From assembly GCF_018449515.1 (NCBI RefSeq), contig NZ_JAAVUQ010000004.1:248001-312000 (forward strand): a stretch of DNA of 64,000 nt, read 5' to 3'. Position 1 is the first letter of the stretch. Every line of letters starts with the position of its first letter. This DNA comes from Caballeronia sp. dw_19. GTDB taxonomy: Bacteria; Pseudomonadota; Gammaproteobacteria; Burkholderiales; Burkholderiaceae. Made by a program: the position numbers and the translations under genes. A model generated the notes under the pieces. It saw only the letters and a program-made list of their open reading frames with translations. It made no database searches and was not told the DNA's origin. Positions 43,588-52,529 of this stretch are shown here, piece by piece.

Positions 43588-44247
43588 ATGAGCATGTCGA
43601 ATTTCGTTGCGCAAACCCTCCAGCAACGCATTCTTTCAGGCGTATACGCGCCCGGTGAAGTCCTGCCCGGACAGCGCGATCTAGCAGGTCAGCTCGGTGT
43701 AAGCCGCGGCGCCCTGCGCGAAGCCGTGTCCGTACTCATGACGTTAGGGTTCCTTCGCTCTGTCCCCGGCAAAGGTACGTTCGTCGCGCATCGCGGACAA
43801 CGCGATACAGAGCCCGTCAGCCGTAGCGCCGAGCAAACCATGCAACTGCGCTACATCATCGAGCCCTCCGCCGCCGCGCTCGCCGCACGAACAACCGGTC
43901 CCGGCATAGCAAGCCAGTTCCGCGACATGCAGGCACGCTTCAAAGACGCGCTGCTGCGCAATGACCTCATCGACGCCGCCAATTGCGACCTCGCTTTCCA
44001 TCAAGCGATCGCCGCCTGCTCCGGCAATGACATCCTCGCGGAAATCTCGCACTCGTTCGAAGACCGCATAGGTAAAAGCCAACGCTTTCCCCTCGCCAAT
44101 ACACCACGTTTGATCGAGGCGTTCGAGGAACACGAACACATTGTTGCCGCGATTACCTGCGGCAACGCCACCGCCGCAATGACCGCCATGCAACGCCATC
44201 TGCGAGGCGCCGCCGAACGCGCCGGCATCGCTTTCACCATTCCGTAG
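43588..44247 (+). CDS. FadR-subfamily GntR transcriptional regulator
   Basis: The 219-residue protein has a winged helix (LQQRILSGVYAPGEVLPGQRDLAGQLGVSRGALREAVSVLMTLGFL, residues ~10-60) and a C-terminal all-helical FCD domain. Candidate metal-binding residues are in CDLAFHQAI and the paired His of EEHEHIVAAI. FCD regulators bind carboxylate effectors. The ATG at 43588 follows GGAG; a GTG three codons earlier is less likely. It lies 90 bases upstream of the peptide-type ABC operon on the same strand and probably controls it. Confidence 0.92.
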   Translation: MSMSNFVAQTLQQRILSGVYAPGEVLPGQRDLAGQLGVSRGALREAVSVLMTLGFLRSVPGKGTFVAHRGQRDTEPVSRSAEQTMQLRYIIEPSAAALAARTTGPGIASQFRDMQARFKDALLRNDLIDAANCDLAFHQAIAACSGNDILAEISHSFEDRIGKSQRFPLANTPRLIEAFEEHEHIVAAITCGNATAAMTAMQRHLRGAAERAGIAFTIP

Positions 44248-44337
44248 ATATCAGCATGACTAACTGAATGTGTACCGTTTCTGGCCACCCTCTCCGACAT
44301 CCACCGAAGATCAACCACCATAAAGGACCGTACCTGC

Positions 44338-45993
44338 ATGAACTTCATCAAATCAAGTTTGCTGACGTGGGCCTGCGCGCTGGCATGCAGCGCGGTCCTA
44401 CCCGCCACCGCACAAGCGCAGGAAAAAGTGCTGAGGATCGCAATGACAGCAGGCGACATCCCTCGCACGCTGGGCCAGCCGGACCAGGGTTATGAGGGCA
44501 ATCGCTTCACAGGCATAACCATGTACGACGGCCTCACGCAGTGGGACCTGAGCCACGAGAAAGGACCCAGCGAACTGATCCCCGACCTCGCCACGTCCTG
44601 GCAAGTCGATCCCAAGGACCACACCAAGTGGATCTTCAAACTGCGCCCTGGCGTGAAGTTCCACGACGGCTCGCCATTCAACGCCGACGCAGTCGTCTGG
44701 AACGTCGACAAAGTCCTCAACAAGAACGCGCCGAACTTCGACCCAAGCCAGGTCGGCGTGACCGCATCGCGCATGCCGACGCTGCGCTCAGCACGCAAGA
44801 TCGACGACCTGACGGTCGAGTTGACGACCTCTGAACCCGACTCGTTCCTGCCGATCAACCTGGCAAACCTGTATATGGCCTCGCCCGTACAGTGGCAGAA
44901 AAAACTCGCCGCCATTCCCGCGACAGTGACCGATCCCGCCGAGCGCGACAAGCAGGCGTGGATCGCGTTCGCCGCCGATGCATCGGGTACCGGCCCGTTC
45001 AAGATGGCGCGCTTCGTGCCGCGCGAACGCCTGGAGATGGTCAAGAACACCGAGTACTGGGACCCGGCGCGCAGGCCGAAGATCGATCGCGTGGTACTGC
45101 TGCCGCTGCCGGAGGCCAATACGCGCACGGCCGCTCTACTGTCAGGTCAGGTCGACTGGATCGAGGCGCCCGCGCCGGATTCCATGGACGCCATCAAGTC
45201 GCGCGGCTTCAAGATCTATTCGAACCCGCAACCCCACGTGTGGCCGTGGCAACTCTCCTTCCTGCCGGGTTCCCCGTGGCTCGACAAACGCGTGCGTTAC
45301 GCAGCCAACCTCTGTGTGAACCGCACCGCGCTCAAGCAGTTGCTGGGCGGCATGATGAGCGAAGCGACCGGCACCTTCGAGCCGGGCGACCCGTGGCGCG
45401 GCAATCCGACCTTCCAGATCAAGTACGACCCGGACGCAGCCCGCAAGCTGATGACCGAAGCCGGTTATTCGGCAGCGAAGCCGCTGAAGGTCAAGGTGCA
45501 GATTTCGGCTTCGGGATCTGGCCAGATGCAGCCGCTGCCCATGAACGAATTCGTGCAACAAAACCTGAAGGCCTGCTTCATCGACGTCAGCTTTGACGTG
45601 GTCGAATGGAACACGCTCTACACCAACTGGCGCCTTGGCGCAAAGGACCCGTCGGCACATGGCGCCAATGCAACCAACGTGAGCTTCGCATCAATGGACC
45701 CGTTCTTCGCCATGGTCCGTTTCGTCAGCACGCAGGCCTTCCCGCCGGTATCGAATAACTGGGGGTACTACAGCAACCCGAAGATCGATGCGTTGATCCA
45801 GCAAGCTCGTACGACCTTCGACGCGAAACAGCGCGACGTGCTGCTCGCGCAGTTGCACGGAGACATTGTCGACGACGCGCCGTTCATCTGGATCGCGCAC
45901 GACACAGGCCCCCGCGCGATCTCGGCCAAGGTGCACGGCGTGGTGCAACCGAAGAGCTGGTTTATAGACATCGCCACCATGTCGATGAACTGA
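44338..45993 (+). CDS. peptide/opine-type ABC transporter substrate-binding protein (SBP_bac_5)
   Basis: The 551-residue periplasmic protein has a signal peptide ending TAQAQ. The family 5 landmarks are YDGLTQWDLSHEKGPSELIPDLATSW, WIFKLRPGVKFHDGSPFNADAVVWN and GTGPFKMARFVPRERLEMVKNTEYW. It would bind a peptide, nickel-chelate, opine or amide-like ligand for the downstream permeases. An AAGGA site precedes the ATG. A 60-base gap with a 14-bp perfect hairpin separates it from the first permease gene. Confidence 0.93.
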   Translation: MNFIKSSLLTWACALACSAVLPATAQAQEKVLRIAMTAGDIPRTLGQPDQGYEGNRFTGITMYDGLTQWDLSHEKGPSELIPDLATSWQVDPKDHTKWIFKLRPGVKFHDGSPFNADAVVWNVDKVLNKNAPNFDPSQVGVTASRMPTLRSARKIDDLTVELTTSEPDSFLPINLANLYMASPVQWQKKLAAIPATVTDPAERDKQAWIAFAADASGTGPFKMARFVPRERLEMVKNTEYWDPARRPKIDRVVLLPLPEANTRTAALLSGQVDWIEAPAPDSMDAIKSRGFKIYSNPQPHVWPWQLSFLPGSPWLDKRVRYAANLCVNRTALKQLLGGMMSEATGTFEPGDPWRGNPTFQIKYDPDAARKLMTEAGYSAAKPLKVKVQISASGSGQMQPLPMNEFVQQNLKACFIDVSFDVVEWNTLYTNWRLGAKDPSAHGANATNVSFASMDPFFAMVRFVSTQAFPPVSNNWGYYSNPKIDALIQQARTTFDAKQRDVLLAQLHGDIVDDAPFIWIAHDTGPRAISAKVHGVVQPKSWFIDIATMSMN

Positions 45994-46002
45994 CCTGAAC
46001 CC

Positions 46003-46037
46003 GCCGTGGTCTGGGCACTCTGCGCCCAGACCACGGC
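46003..46037 (+). other. 14-bp perfect stem-loop between binding-protein and permease genes
   Basis: GCCGTGGTCTGGGC and GCCCAGACCACGGC enclose a 7-nt loop. No T-tract follows. In transporter operons such structures protect the binding-protein mRNA and reduce permease expression, which fits the position. Confidence 0.7.
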
Positions 46038-46053
46038 AACCGGGCCCCACCTC

Positions 46054-47007
46054 ATGCTTTCCTATCTTCTACGGCGCGCGCTCTATGCATTGCCGATCAT
46101 GCTGGGCGTTGCGTTCCTCTGCTTCATGCTGGTTCATATCGCGCCGGGCGACCCGTTGGTCTCCATCCTGCCACCCGATGCATCGGCTGACCTGCAGAAG
46201 CAGTTGATGGAACTCTACGGTTTCAACCGGCCGTTGCCGGTGCAGTTCTTTAGCTGGGTCTGGCGCGCGCTGCATGGCGACCTCGGCACCTCGATTGCTA
46301 CCGGCCGCCCAGTCGCCGGCGAAGTGATCAAGGCGGTCGGCAATACGATGATGATCGCCACGCTGGCCACGCTGATTGGCTTTGCATTCGGCGCGCTGTT
46401 TGGCTTTGTAGCGGGCTACATGCGCGGCTCGTGGATTGACCGCGCGGCTTCGCTTGTCTCGGTCACTGGCGTGAGCGTGCCGCATTACTGGCTGGGCATG
46501 GTCCTCGTGATCGTGTTCTCGGTGAAGCTGATGTGGCTACCCGCCACCGGCGCAGGACCCGACGGTTCGGCCGACTGGCATTGGGACTGGGCGCACTTCC
46601 AGTACCTCGTGTTGCCCGCAGTCACCATGTCGTTCATCCCCATGGGTATTATCTCGCGCACGGTCCGCGCGCTGGTAGCCGATACGCTGTCGCAGGAATT
46701 CATGGTCGGATTGAGGGCGCGTGGCTTGAGCGAGTTCGCCTTGTTCCGCCATGTGCTGAAGAACTGCGCGCCGACCGCGCTGGCAGTGATGGGCCTTCAA
46801 CTCGGTTATCTGCTGGGCGGATCGATCCTGATCGAGACGGTGTTCTCCTGGCCGGGCACCGGTTTCCTGCTCAATGCCGCGATCTTCCAGCGGGACCTGC
46901 CGCTGCTGCAAGGCACGATCCTGGTGCTCGCACTATTCTTCGTTATCCTGAATCTCCTGGTTGACATTCTTCAAACCGTCTTCGATCCGCGTATTGAAAG
47001 GGGCTGA
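46054..47007 (+). CDS. DppB-type ABC transporter permease
   Basis: The 317-residue protein has six helices. The N-terminus (MLSYLLRRALYALPIMLGVAFLCFMLVHIAPGDPL) and the EAA-type loop ISRTVRALVADTLSQEFMVGLRARGLSEFALFRHVLKN are typical of DppB/OppB. The ATG at 46054 was chosen over 46006, which would start inside the hairpin. The ribosome site is poor, consistent with low permease dosage. It is followed by the DppC-type gene after three bases. Confidence 0.93.
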   Translation: MLSYLLRRALYALPIMLGVAFLCFMLVHIAPGDPLVSILPPDASADLQKQLMELYGFNRPLPVQFFSWVWRALHGDLGTSIATGRPVAGEVIKAVGNTMMIATLATLIGFAFGALFGFVAGYMRGSWIDRAASLVSVTGVSVPHYWLGMVLVIVFSVKLMWLPATGAGPDGSADWHWDWAHFQYLVLPAVTMSFIPMGIISRTVRALVADTLSQEFMVGLRARGLSEFALFRHVLKNCAPTALAVMGLQLGYLLGGSILIETVFSWPGTGFLLNAAIFQRDLPLLQGTILVLALFFVILNLLVDILQTVFDPRIERG

Positions 47008-47010
47008 GCC

Positions 47011-47904
47011 GTGACCACGACTATCACCACTGGCGACACCACCAAGCCCCTCGCCACGCCGTTGCGCTCGCGCGGACACGGAGCAAACGTGCTGCGCCGC
47101 CTGGTCCGCAATCCGCAGGCGATGCTCGGCGCCACCGTGATCCTCATCTTCCTGATCATGGCCGTTGCCGCGCCCCTCTTGATGCCGGCCGATCCGTTCG
47201 CCGCGTCCATGTTCAATCGCCTCAAGCCGATCGGCACGCCCGGCTATTTGCTCGGCACCGACGAACTAGGCCGCGACATGCTGTCCCGCCTGATCCTGGG
47301 CGCTCGCCTCTCGCTATTCATGGGCGTGACACCGGTCCTGCTCGCGTTCGGTATTGGCGGAGCGATCGGGATCATGGCGGGTTACGCAGGCGGTGTGCTC
47401 AACGCGCTCGTGATGCGCACGATCGACGTGCTCTACGCGTTTCCGTCGGTGCTGCTGGCCATTGCGTTGTCCGGTGCATTAGGTACCGGCATTGGCAACG
47501 CGCTGGTATCGCTGACCGTGGTGTTCATCCCGCAGATCGCGCGGATTGCCGAGAGCGTCACCACGCAGGTCCGCCGCAGTGATTTCGTGGATGCCGCGCG
47601 CGCGTCGGGCGCAAGCGCCTTCACGATCGTGCGCGTGCATGTGCTCGGCAACGTGATCGGACCGATCTTCGTGTTCTCCACCAGCCTCATCTCCGTCTCG
47701 ATGATCCTCGCCTCCGGTCTCTCGTTCCTCGGCCTGGGCGTGACGCCGCCGAACCCGGAGTGGGGCCTGATGCTCAATACGTTGCGCACGGCAATCTATG
47801 TGCAGCCCTGGCTCGCGGCGCTGCCCGGCGTGTTTATCTTCGCGACGTCGATTGCTTTCAACATGCTGTCCGACGGCCTGCGTGCTGCAATGGAGATCAA
47901 GTAA
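47011..47904 (+). CDS. DppC-type ABC transporter permease
   Basis: The 297-residue partner permease has a cytoplasmic N-terminus with a Thr-rich start and a first helix ([26 protein letters not shown]). [21 protein letters not shown] is the family signature and [28 protein letters not shown] the coupling loop. A GTG start at 47011 follows the preceding stop by three bases. Its stop overlaps the next ATG (TAATG). Confidence 0.94.
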   Translation: MTTTITTGDTTKPLATPLRSRGHGANVLRRLVRNPQAMLGATVILIFLIMAVAAPLLMPADPFAASMFNRLKPIGTPGYLLGTDELGRDMLSRLILGARLSLFMGVTPVLLAFGIGGAIGIMAGYAGGVLNALVMRTIDVLYAFPSVLLAIALSGALGTGIGNALVSLTVVFIPQIARIAESVTTQVRRSDFVDAARASGASAFTIVRVHVLGNVIGPIFVFSTSLISVSMILASGLSFLGLGVTPPNPEWGLMLNTLRTAIYVQPWLAALPGVFIFATSIAFNMLSDGLRAAMEIK

Positions 47905-48965
47905 TGGCCGAGCTCATGACAGATGACCGTGACATCGGCGGCCCGGCCCAGCCGTTGCTGAGCGTCAAGAATCTGGTCCGGCATTTTCCGCTCGGCAACA
48001 AAGGGCTGCCGTTTCTAAAGGATGCGCGCAACGTGGTCCGCGCCGTCGACGACATCTCGTTCGATGTATTGAAGGGTGAGACCCTTGGGGTTGTGGGCGA
48101 ATCGGGCTGCGGCAAGTCCACCATGGCGCGGCTGATGATGCAATTGCTGCAGCAGGATAGCGGCGAACTTATCTTCGACGGCGAAACGGTCGGTTCCCGC
48201 GCCCTGCCCCTGCGCGAGTTTCGGCGTCAGGTGCAGATGGTGTTCCAGGACAGCTTCTCGTCGCTCAATCCACGCATGACGATCGAAGATTCAGTCGCGT
48301 TCGGCGCAACGGTTCACGGCGTCTCGCGGAAAGACGCAATAGCACGCGGACGTGACCTGCTCGCGCGCGTCGGCCTCGATCCCGTGCGGTTCGCGGGACG
48401 TTATCCGCACGAACTCTCGGGCGGTCAGCGACAGCGCGTGAATATTGCGCGGGCTTTGGCACTCGGTCCGCGCCTTGTGATTCTCGACGAAGCTGTGTCG
48501 GCACTCGACAAATCGGTCGAAGCTCAGGTGCTGAATCTGCTCGCCGATCTCAAGGCGGAGTTCGGACTGACCTATGTCTTCATCAGCCACGACCTGAATG
48601 TTGTGCGCTACATCTCGGACCGGCTGGTGGTGATGTATCTGGGCGAGATCGTGGAGATCGGCACGGCGGAGGACGTGTTTTCGCACGCGTTGCATCCGTA
48701 TACGCGGGCCTTGCTCAACTCCATGCCGAGTGTCGATCCAACGCGCCGCACGACCGCCGCGCCGCTCTTCGGCGATCCACCCAATCCGATCGACCCGCCC
48801 AGCGGCTGCCGGTTTCATACGCGCTGTCCGCAGGCACAGGATGTATGCAGCAAACGCGCACCGGCCGTCTCTACGGTTGGTGGAGGACAAGTAACGTGCC
48901 TTGAATACGAGCCGGACAGCGGCTACGTTCCAATCTCGATTGCGGCTACGCAGGAGGTCGCGTGA
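47904..48965 (+). CDS. DppF-type ABC transporter ATPase
   Basis: The 353-residue ATPase has Walker [10 protein letters not shown] near residue 73, signature [15 protein letters not shown] and Walker [16 protein letters not shown], where DEP is replaced by DEA. The oligopeptide-type C-terminal extension has [14 protein letters not shown], which in relatives can bind an iron-sulfur cluster. It is coupled to both neighbours by overlaps. With the next gene it forms the ATPase heterodimer. Confidence 0.93.
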   Translation: MAELMTDDRDIGGPAQPLLSVKNLVRHFPLGNKGLPFLKDARNVVRAVDDISFDVLKGETLGVVGESGCGKSTMARLMMQLLQQDSGELIFDGETVGSRALPLREFRRQVQMVFQDSFSSLNPRMTIEDSVAFGATVHGVSRKDAIARGRDLLARVGLDPVRFAGRYPHELSGGQRQRVNIARALALGPRLVILDEAVSALDKSVEAQVLNLLADLKAEFGLTYVFISHDLNVVRYISDRLVVMYLGEIVEIGTAEDVFSHALHPYTRALLNSMPSVDPTRRTTAAPLFGDPPNPIDPPSGCRFHTRCPQAQDVCSKRAPAVSTVGGGQVTCLEYEPDSGYVPISIAATQEVA

Positions 48966-49987
48966 TGAACAAGAAGCCGGAGGTCAGCATCAGCCTGCGC
49001 GACCTGAAGGTCCGCTTTATCACGCCCGGCCGGACAATCCACGCAGTCAACGGCGTGGACCTGGAAGTGGGACGCGGCGAGGTGGTCGCTCTGCTTGGCG
49101 AATCCGGCTCGGGCAAGAGCGTCACGTTGCGCGCGATCATGCGGCTGCATTCGGAGAAGACTACGCGCATGGAGGGCGGACTCGACGTTGAAGGTCAGGA
49201 CGTACTAAAGCTCTCGCGCCGGCAGCTTTCTGACCTGCGCGGCAAGGTCGTATCGATGATCTTTCAGGAACCGTTGCTCGCCCTCGACCCGGTCTACACG
49301 CTCGGTGCGCAAATTGCCGAGATGGTGCGCCGGCATCAGGGCGTATCGAAGGCCGAAGCGCGCAAGCGAGCGCTGACGCTATTCGAAAAGGTCGGCATTC
49401 CAAGTCCCGAACGTCGGCTGGATGCGTATCCGCACGAGATGTCGGGCGGCATGCGCCAGCGCGCGATGATCGCGCTGGCGTTGTCGTGCGAACCGCGTGT
49501 CCTGCTCGCCGACGAACCGACCACTGCGCTCGACGCGACCGTGCAGATCCAGATCTTGCTGCTTCTGCGCGACCTGCAACAGGAACTGGGTCTGTCGATT
49601 GTGTTCGTCACGCACGACATTGGAGCCGCGACCGAGGTCGCGGATCGCATCGCGGTGATGTACGCGGGCCGGATCGTCGAGCAGGGGCCGGCGCTCGCGC
49701 TGCTGACCGAACCACGGCATCCCTACACCATTGCTCTGCTCAAAGGCCGCACGCAAGGCGCCATGAAAAAAGGCGTTCGGCTGGAAACAATTGGCGGTGC
49801 GCCGCCCGACCTTTCGGCGCTGCCGCCCGGCTGCGCGTTCGCGCCGCGTTGCGCCCATGCGATCGACCGGTGCTTGCAGACACAGCCTGAAGAACGCCTG
49901 GTCGGTAACGCGCATTCGGCCCGTTGCATCCGGGTTGACGAAATCACCATGTTCCAACCGAAGACCGACATTCTCTCCACTCACTAA
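48962..49987 (+). CDS. DppD-type ABC transporter ATPase
   Basis: The ATPase of about 341 residues has Walker A GESGSGKSV, signature MSGGMRQRAMIALAL and Walker B VLLADEPTTALDATV. The C-terminal oligopeptide-type Cys motif is CAFAPRCAHAIDRC. The start is GTG 48962 or ATG 48965, overlapping the previous stop. The amidase gene begins seven bases after its stop, which ties the enzyme to the transporter. Confidence 0.93.
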   Translation: MMNKKPEVSISLRDLKVRFITPGRTIHAVNGVDLEVGRGEVVALLGESGSGKSVTLRAIMRLHSEKTTRMEGGLDVEGQDVLKLSRRQLSDLRGKVVSMIFQEPLLALDPVYTLGAQIAEMVRRHQGVSKAEARKRALTLFEKVGIPSPERRLDAYPHEMSGGMRQRAMIALALSCEPRVLLADEPTTALDATVQIQILLLLRDLQQELGLSIVFVTHDIGAATEVADRIAVMYAGRIVEQGPALALLTEPRHPYTIALLKGRTQGAMKKGVRLETIGGAPPDLSALPPGCAFAPRCAHAIDRCLQTQPEERLVGNAHSARCIRVDEITMFQPKTDILSTH

Positions 49988-49994
49988 CAACGAA

Positions 49995-51176
49995 ATGACA
50001 CCAGACCTCGCCTCGTATCGCGCTTTCGCACCCTACCCCGATCATCCGGTACCCCATGCCCCGAGTGGCCCGCTCACGGGCCTGACGTTCGGCGTAAAGG
50101 ACATCTTCGATGTGGCGGGCTATCCCACCGGCTGCGGCAACCCGCACATGCTGGCCATGTCCGGTATCAAGACGAGCAACGCGCCGGTTGTGGAGGCCTT
50201 GCTCGCGGCCGGCGCCACCTTCGCGGGCAAGACCTATACGGAGGAACTCGCGTTCTCGATGACCGGCAAGAACGCGCACTTCGGCGCACCGCGCAATGGC
50301 GCCGCGCCGGACCGTGTGACCGGTGGATCGAGTTCGGGCTCGGCGTCGGCGGTATCGAATGGGTTGTGCGATTTCGCGCTCGGCACCGATACCGGCGGCT
50401 CGGTCCGCGCGCCGGCTAGCCATTGCGGCCTGATCGGTTTGCGACCGACCCACGCGCGTGTGTCGCTCGACGGTTGCATGCCGTTGTCACCGGGGTTCGA
50501 CACTTGCGGCTGGTTCACGCGTGACATCGAAACATTTGCACGCGTGGGCAACGTGTTGCTCGGCGAAGATACGACGACGCTCCCATCGACCCCTCATGCC
50601 TGCTTGCCGCGCGAGGCGCTGGCCGGGCTGCCGGAACCTGTGGTGAAGGTTTTCTTCGCGACACTCGACCGCGTCAAGGCGTGTTTCGGATCGATAGAAA
50701 GCGTCGACATCATGACGCCCTCCACCGACGCGCTCTACTGGGCGTTTCGTTACACACAGGGATTTCAGGCGTGGCAAAGTCACGGTGAATCGATCCAGCG
50801 TTTCGACTTCCAGCTCGGCCCGGGCGTGCGCGAACGTTTCGCATGGTCACGTACCGTGACACCCGCACAGAACGAGGACAGTGAAAGCGTACGCGAGCAA
50901 TTCCGCGCGAATCTGTTGAGCCTGCTAGACGGCGGGCGAATTATTGTCATGCCCACGATGCCCGACGTTGCCCCGCTGTTGTCGGACACGGATGAAGCGC
51001 TGGAGTCGTACCGTAACCAGGCGATCAGGATGCTGTGCGTCTCGGGGCTCGGTGGATGCCCGCAACTCTCGCTGCCGTTGATGCAGATAGACGGTGTGCC
51101 ACTAGGCTTGTCGCTGATCGGACCGCCCGGCAGCGACAAGGGGTTGATCGAACTGGGCCGCATGCTGATGGCCTGA
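49995..51176 (+). CDS. amidase signature enzyme
   Basis: The 393-residue hydrolase shows the amidase signature. Lys lies in LTFGVKDIFDVAGYPTGCGN near residue 34, and the Ser pair in VTGGSSSGSASAVSNG near residue 110. LGTDTGGSVRAPASHCGLIGLRP follows. It is shorter than the amidase at 33273-34721 and closer to the AtzF/GatA-like short forms. It would hydrolyse the amide imported by the adjacent ABC system. The frame is open upstream inside the ATPase gene, but the ATG at 49995 is the natural start. Confidence 0.92.
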   Translation: MTPDLASYRAFAPYPDHPVPHAPSGPLTGLTFGVKDIFDVAGYPTGCGNPHMLAMSGIKTSNAPVVEALLAAGATFAGKTYTEELAFSMTGKNAHFGAPRNGAAPDRVTGGSSSGSASAVSNGLCDFALGTDTGGSVRAPASHCGLIGLRPTHARVSLDGCMPLSPGFDTCGWFTRDIETFARVGNVLLGEDTTTLPSTPHACLPREALAGLPEPVVKVFFATLDRVKACFGSIESVDIMTPSTDALYWAFRYTQGFQAWQSHGESIQRFDFQLGPGVRERFAWSRTVTPAQNEDSESVREQFRANLLSLLDGGRIIVMPTMPDVAPLLSDTDEALESYRNQAIRMLCVSGLGGCPQLSLPLMQIDGVPLGLSLIGPPGSDKGLIELGRMLMA

Positions 51177-51202
51177 GGCCGTCCAACGTAGGAGGAAACT
51201 GC

Positions 51203-51487
51203 ATGAGCCGCACACCGGCAGTCCCCACGCAGCAGGTATTAAACGATCGGGCGATAGTCACCGAGTGGCGATTCGCACCGGGCGCCGAAACCGGCTGGCA
51301 TGTTCATGGGCACGACTACATTGTCGTTCCGCAGACCAACGGAGAACTCCTGCTTGAAACTAAAACAGGTAACCGAGTTTCCGAACTACATGCCGGGCAG
51401 AGTTATGCCGGCTTGAAGGGCGTTGAACATAACGTCGTCAATGCTAGCGACCACGAGGTTGTGTTCGTTGAAATCGAGATCGTCTGA
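51203..51487 (+). CDS. small cupin-domain protein
   Basis: The 94-residue protein is a single cupin barrel. GAETGWHVHGHDYIVVPQTNGELLLET is motif 1, with HxH and a following Asp/Tyr instead of the usual Glu. GVEHNVVNASDHEVVFVEIE is motif 2. A very good AGGAGG site precedes the ATG at 51203. It is the last gene of the operon 44338-51487 and could be an isomerase, a metal-dependent lyase or a ligand-binding accessory protein. Confidence 0.85.
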   Translation: MSRTPAVPTQQVLNDRAIVTEWRFAPGAETGWHVHGHDYIVVPQTNGELLLETKTGNRVSELHAGQSYAGLKGVEHNVVNASDHEVVFVEIEIV

Positions 51488-51515
51488 GAGCGCAACGGAG
51501 CGCTGTGCCGCCGAG

Positions 51516-52385
51516 TTAGTTAGCAAGGTGGACGCGCTCGCCTTCATCCGGTTCGAACCAATCCGGATTGCGCTCGGCAACCGGTTTTAGCGAGACCAGG
51601 ATCTCGCGCAAATGGGCGCGCATTGCTTCTTCCGCGCCGTCGGCGTCATGCGCTTTCAGTGCGCTCACAATCCGTGCGTGCTGCTTGATCAGCAATTCAA
51701 GAGGTGAGACTTCCGGCAGGCTCAGATAACGCACGCGGTCCATCTGAGCCTTGATGTCCTGAATGGTGTCCCATGCCGCCACGCAATCGATAGATTGTGC
51801 TATCAGGAAATGGAAGCGCTCATCGAGTGCAAGGAACGACGTGGTGTCGTTCACCTTCGCAGCGGTCTTCTGGTCGCGTAGATTTTCAGCGAGGTCGGCG
51901 AGTTGCGCCGACGTGATTTCAAGCGCGGCCTTGCGGGCCACTGCGGCCTCGATCGCTTCACGGATGAACCTGCCTTCGCGAACGCGCCGCGGTGAGATCT
52001 TCTTCACGAAGGTTCCTCTTTGCGGCAGCACCTGCAGCACGCCCGACTCCACAAGCTTGATGAACGCTTCACGAACCGGCTGCCGGGAGACCTGGAACAT
52101 GTCTGAAACCTCGGTCTCGGACAGTGGCGTGCCGGGCACCAGCGCACCCGAGAAAATGGCTTCACGCAGGGCACGAAAGATTTGCTTGCCGATGGGTTCG
52201 TGCGATTCGACGCGAAGCTGACCGCGCAGGTTGGGCAGCGCTACACGCGGTTCCGTTGCGCGAGTGCGGCCGCGGGGAGGTGCGGCCGGTGGCTTGGAAG
52301 AAACCGTTGGTTCATTGCGACCGGCGCCATCTGACGAAGACGCGTTACGTCGCAACGGCGCCGGTAAGACGTTTTTCGTGACCAT
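51516..52385 (-). CDS. GntR-family (FCD) transcriptional regulator
   Basis: The 289-residue protein has an unusually long N-terminal Pro/Arg/Ser-rich tail (~55 residues). The winged helix is EPIGKQIFRALREAIFSGALVPGTPLSETEVSDMFQVSRQPVREAFIKLVESGVLQVLPQRGTFV. A helical FCD domain follows with candidate metal residues (ERFHFLIAQ, KQHARIVSAL). It is convergent with the cupin gene. A 9-mer in its promoter (CTACCATAC, 52449-52457) recurs between the mannonate dehydratase and oxidoreductase genes, suggesting it controls the sugar-acid module. Confidence 0.9.
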   Translation of the reverse strand: MVTKNVLPAPLRRNASSSDGAGRNEPTVSSKPPAAPPRGRTRATEPRVALPNLRGQLRVESHEPIGKQIFRALREAIFSGALVPGTPLSETEVSDMFQVSRQPVREAFIKLVESGVLQVLPQRGTFVKKISPRRVREGRFIREAIEAAVARKAALEITSAQLADLAENLRDQKTAAKVNDTTSFLALDERFHFLIAQSIDCVAAWDTIQDIKAQMDRVRYLSLPEVSPLELLIKQHARIVSALKAHDADGAEEAMRAHLREILVSLKPVAERNPDWFEPDEGERVHLAN

Positions 52386-52448
52386 GACCCACACTTGGAT
52401 GAGTAGTAAAAAGAGGACGAAGATAGTGTTCGAATTTTATCTTGTCAT

Positions 52449-52457
52449 CTACCATAC
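52449..52457. promoter_or_regulatory. CTACCATAC motif upstream of the GntR gene
   Basis: CTACCATAC lies about 65 bases before the GntR start. It is identical to 57305-57313 in the sugar-acid divergent promoter. An inverted repeat ACCAC-GCC-GTGGT follows directly to the right. Both could be operator elements. Confidence 0.4.
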
Positions 52458-52529
52458 TACCACGCCGTGGTGGTCGGATTTGAGCGTCAGAGGTCGGGGG
52501 TGATCTGGATTTCTAGGTTCTGGAGTTGG

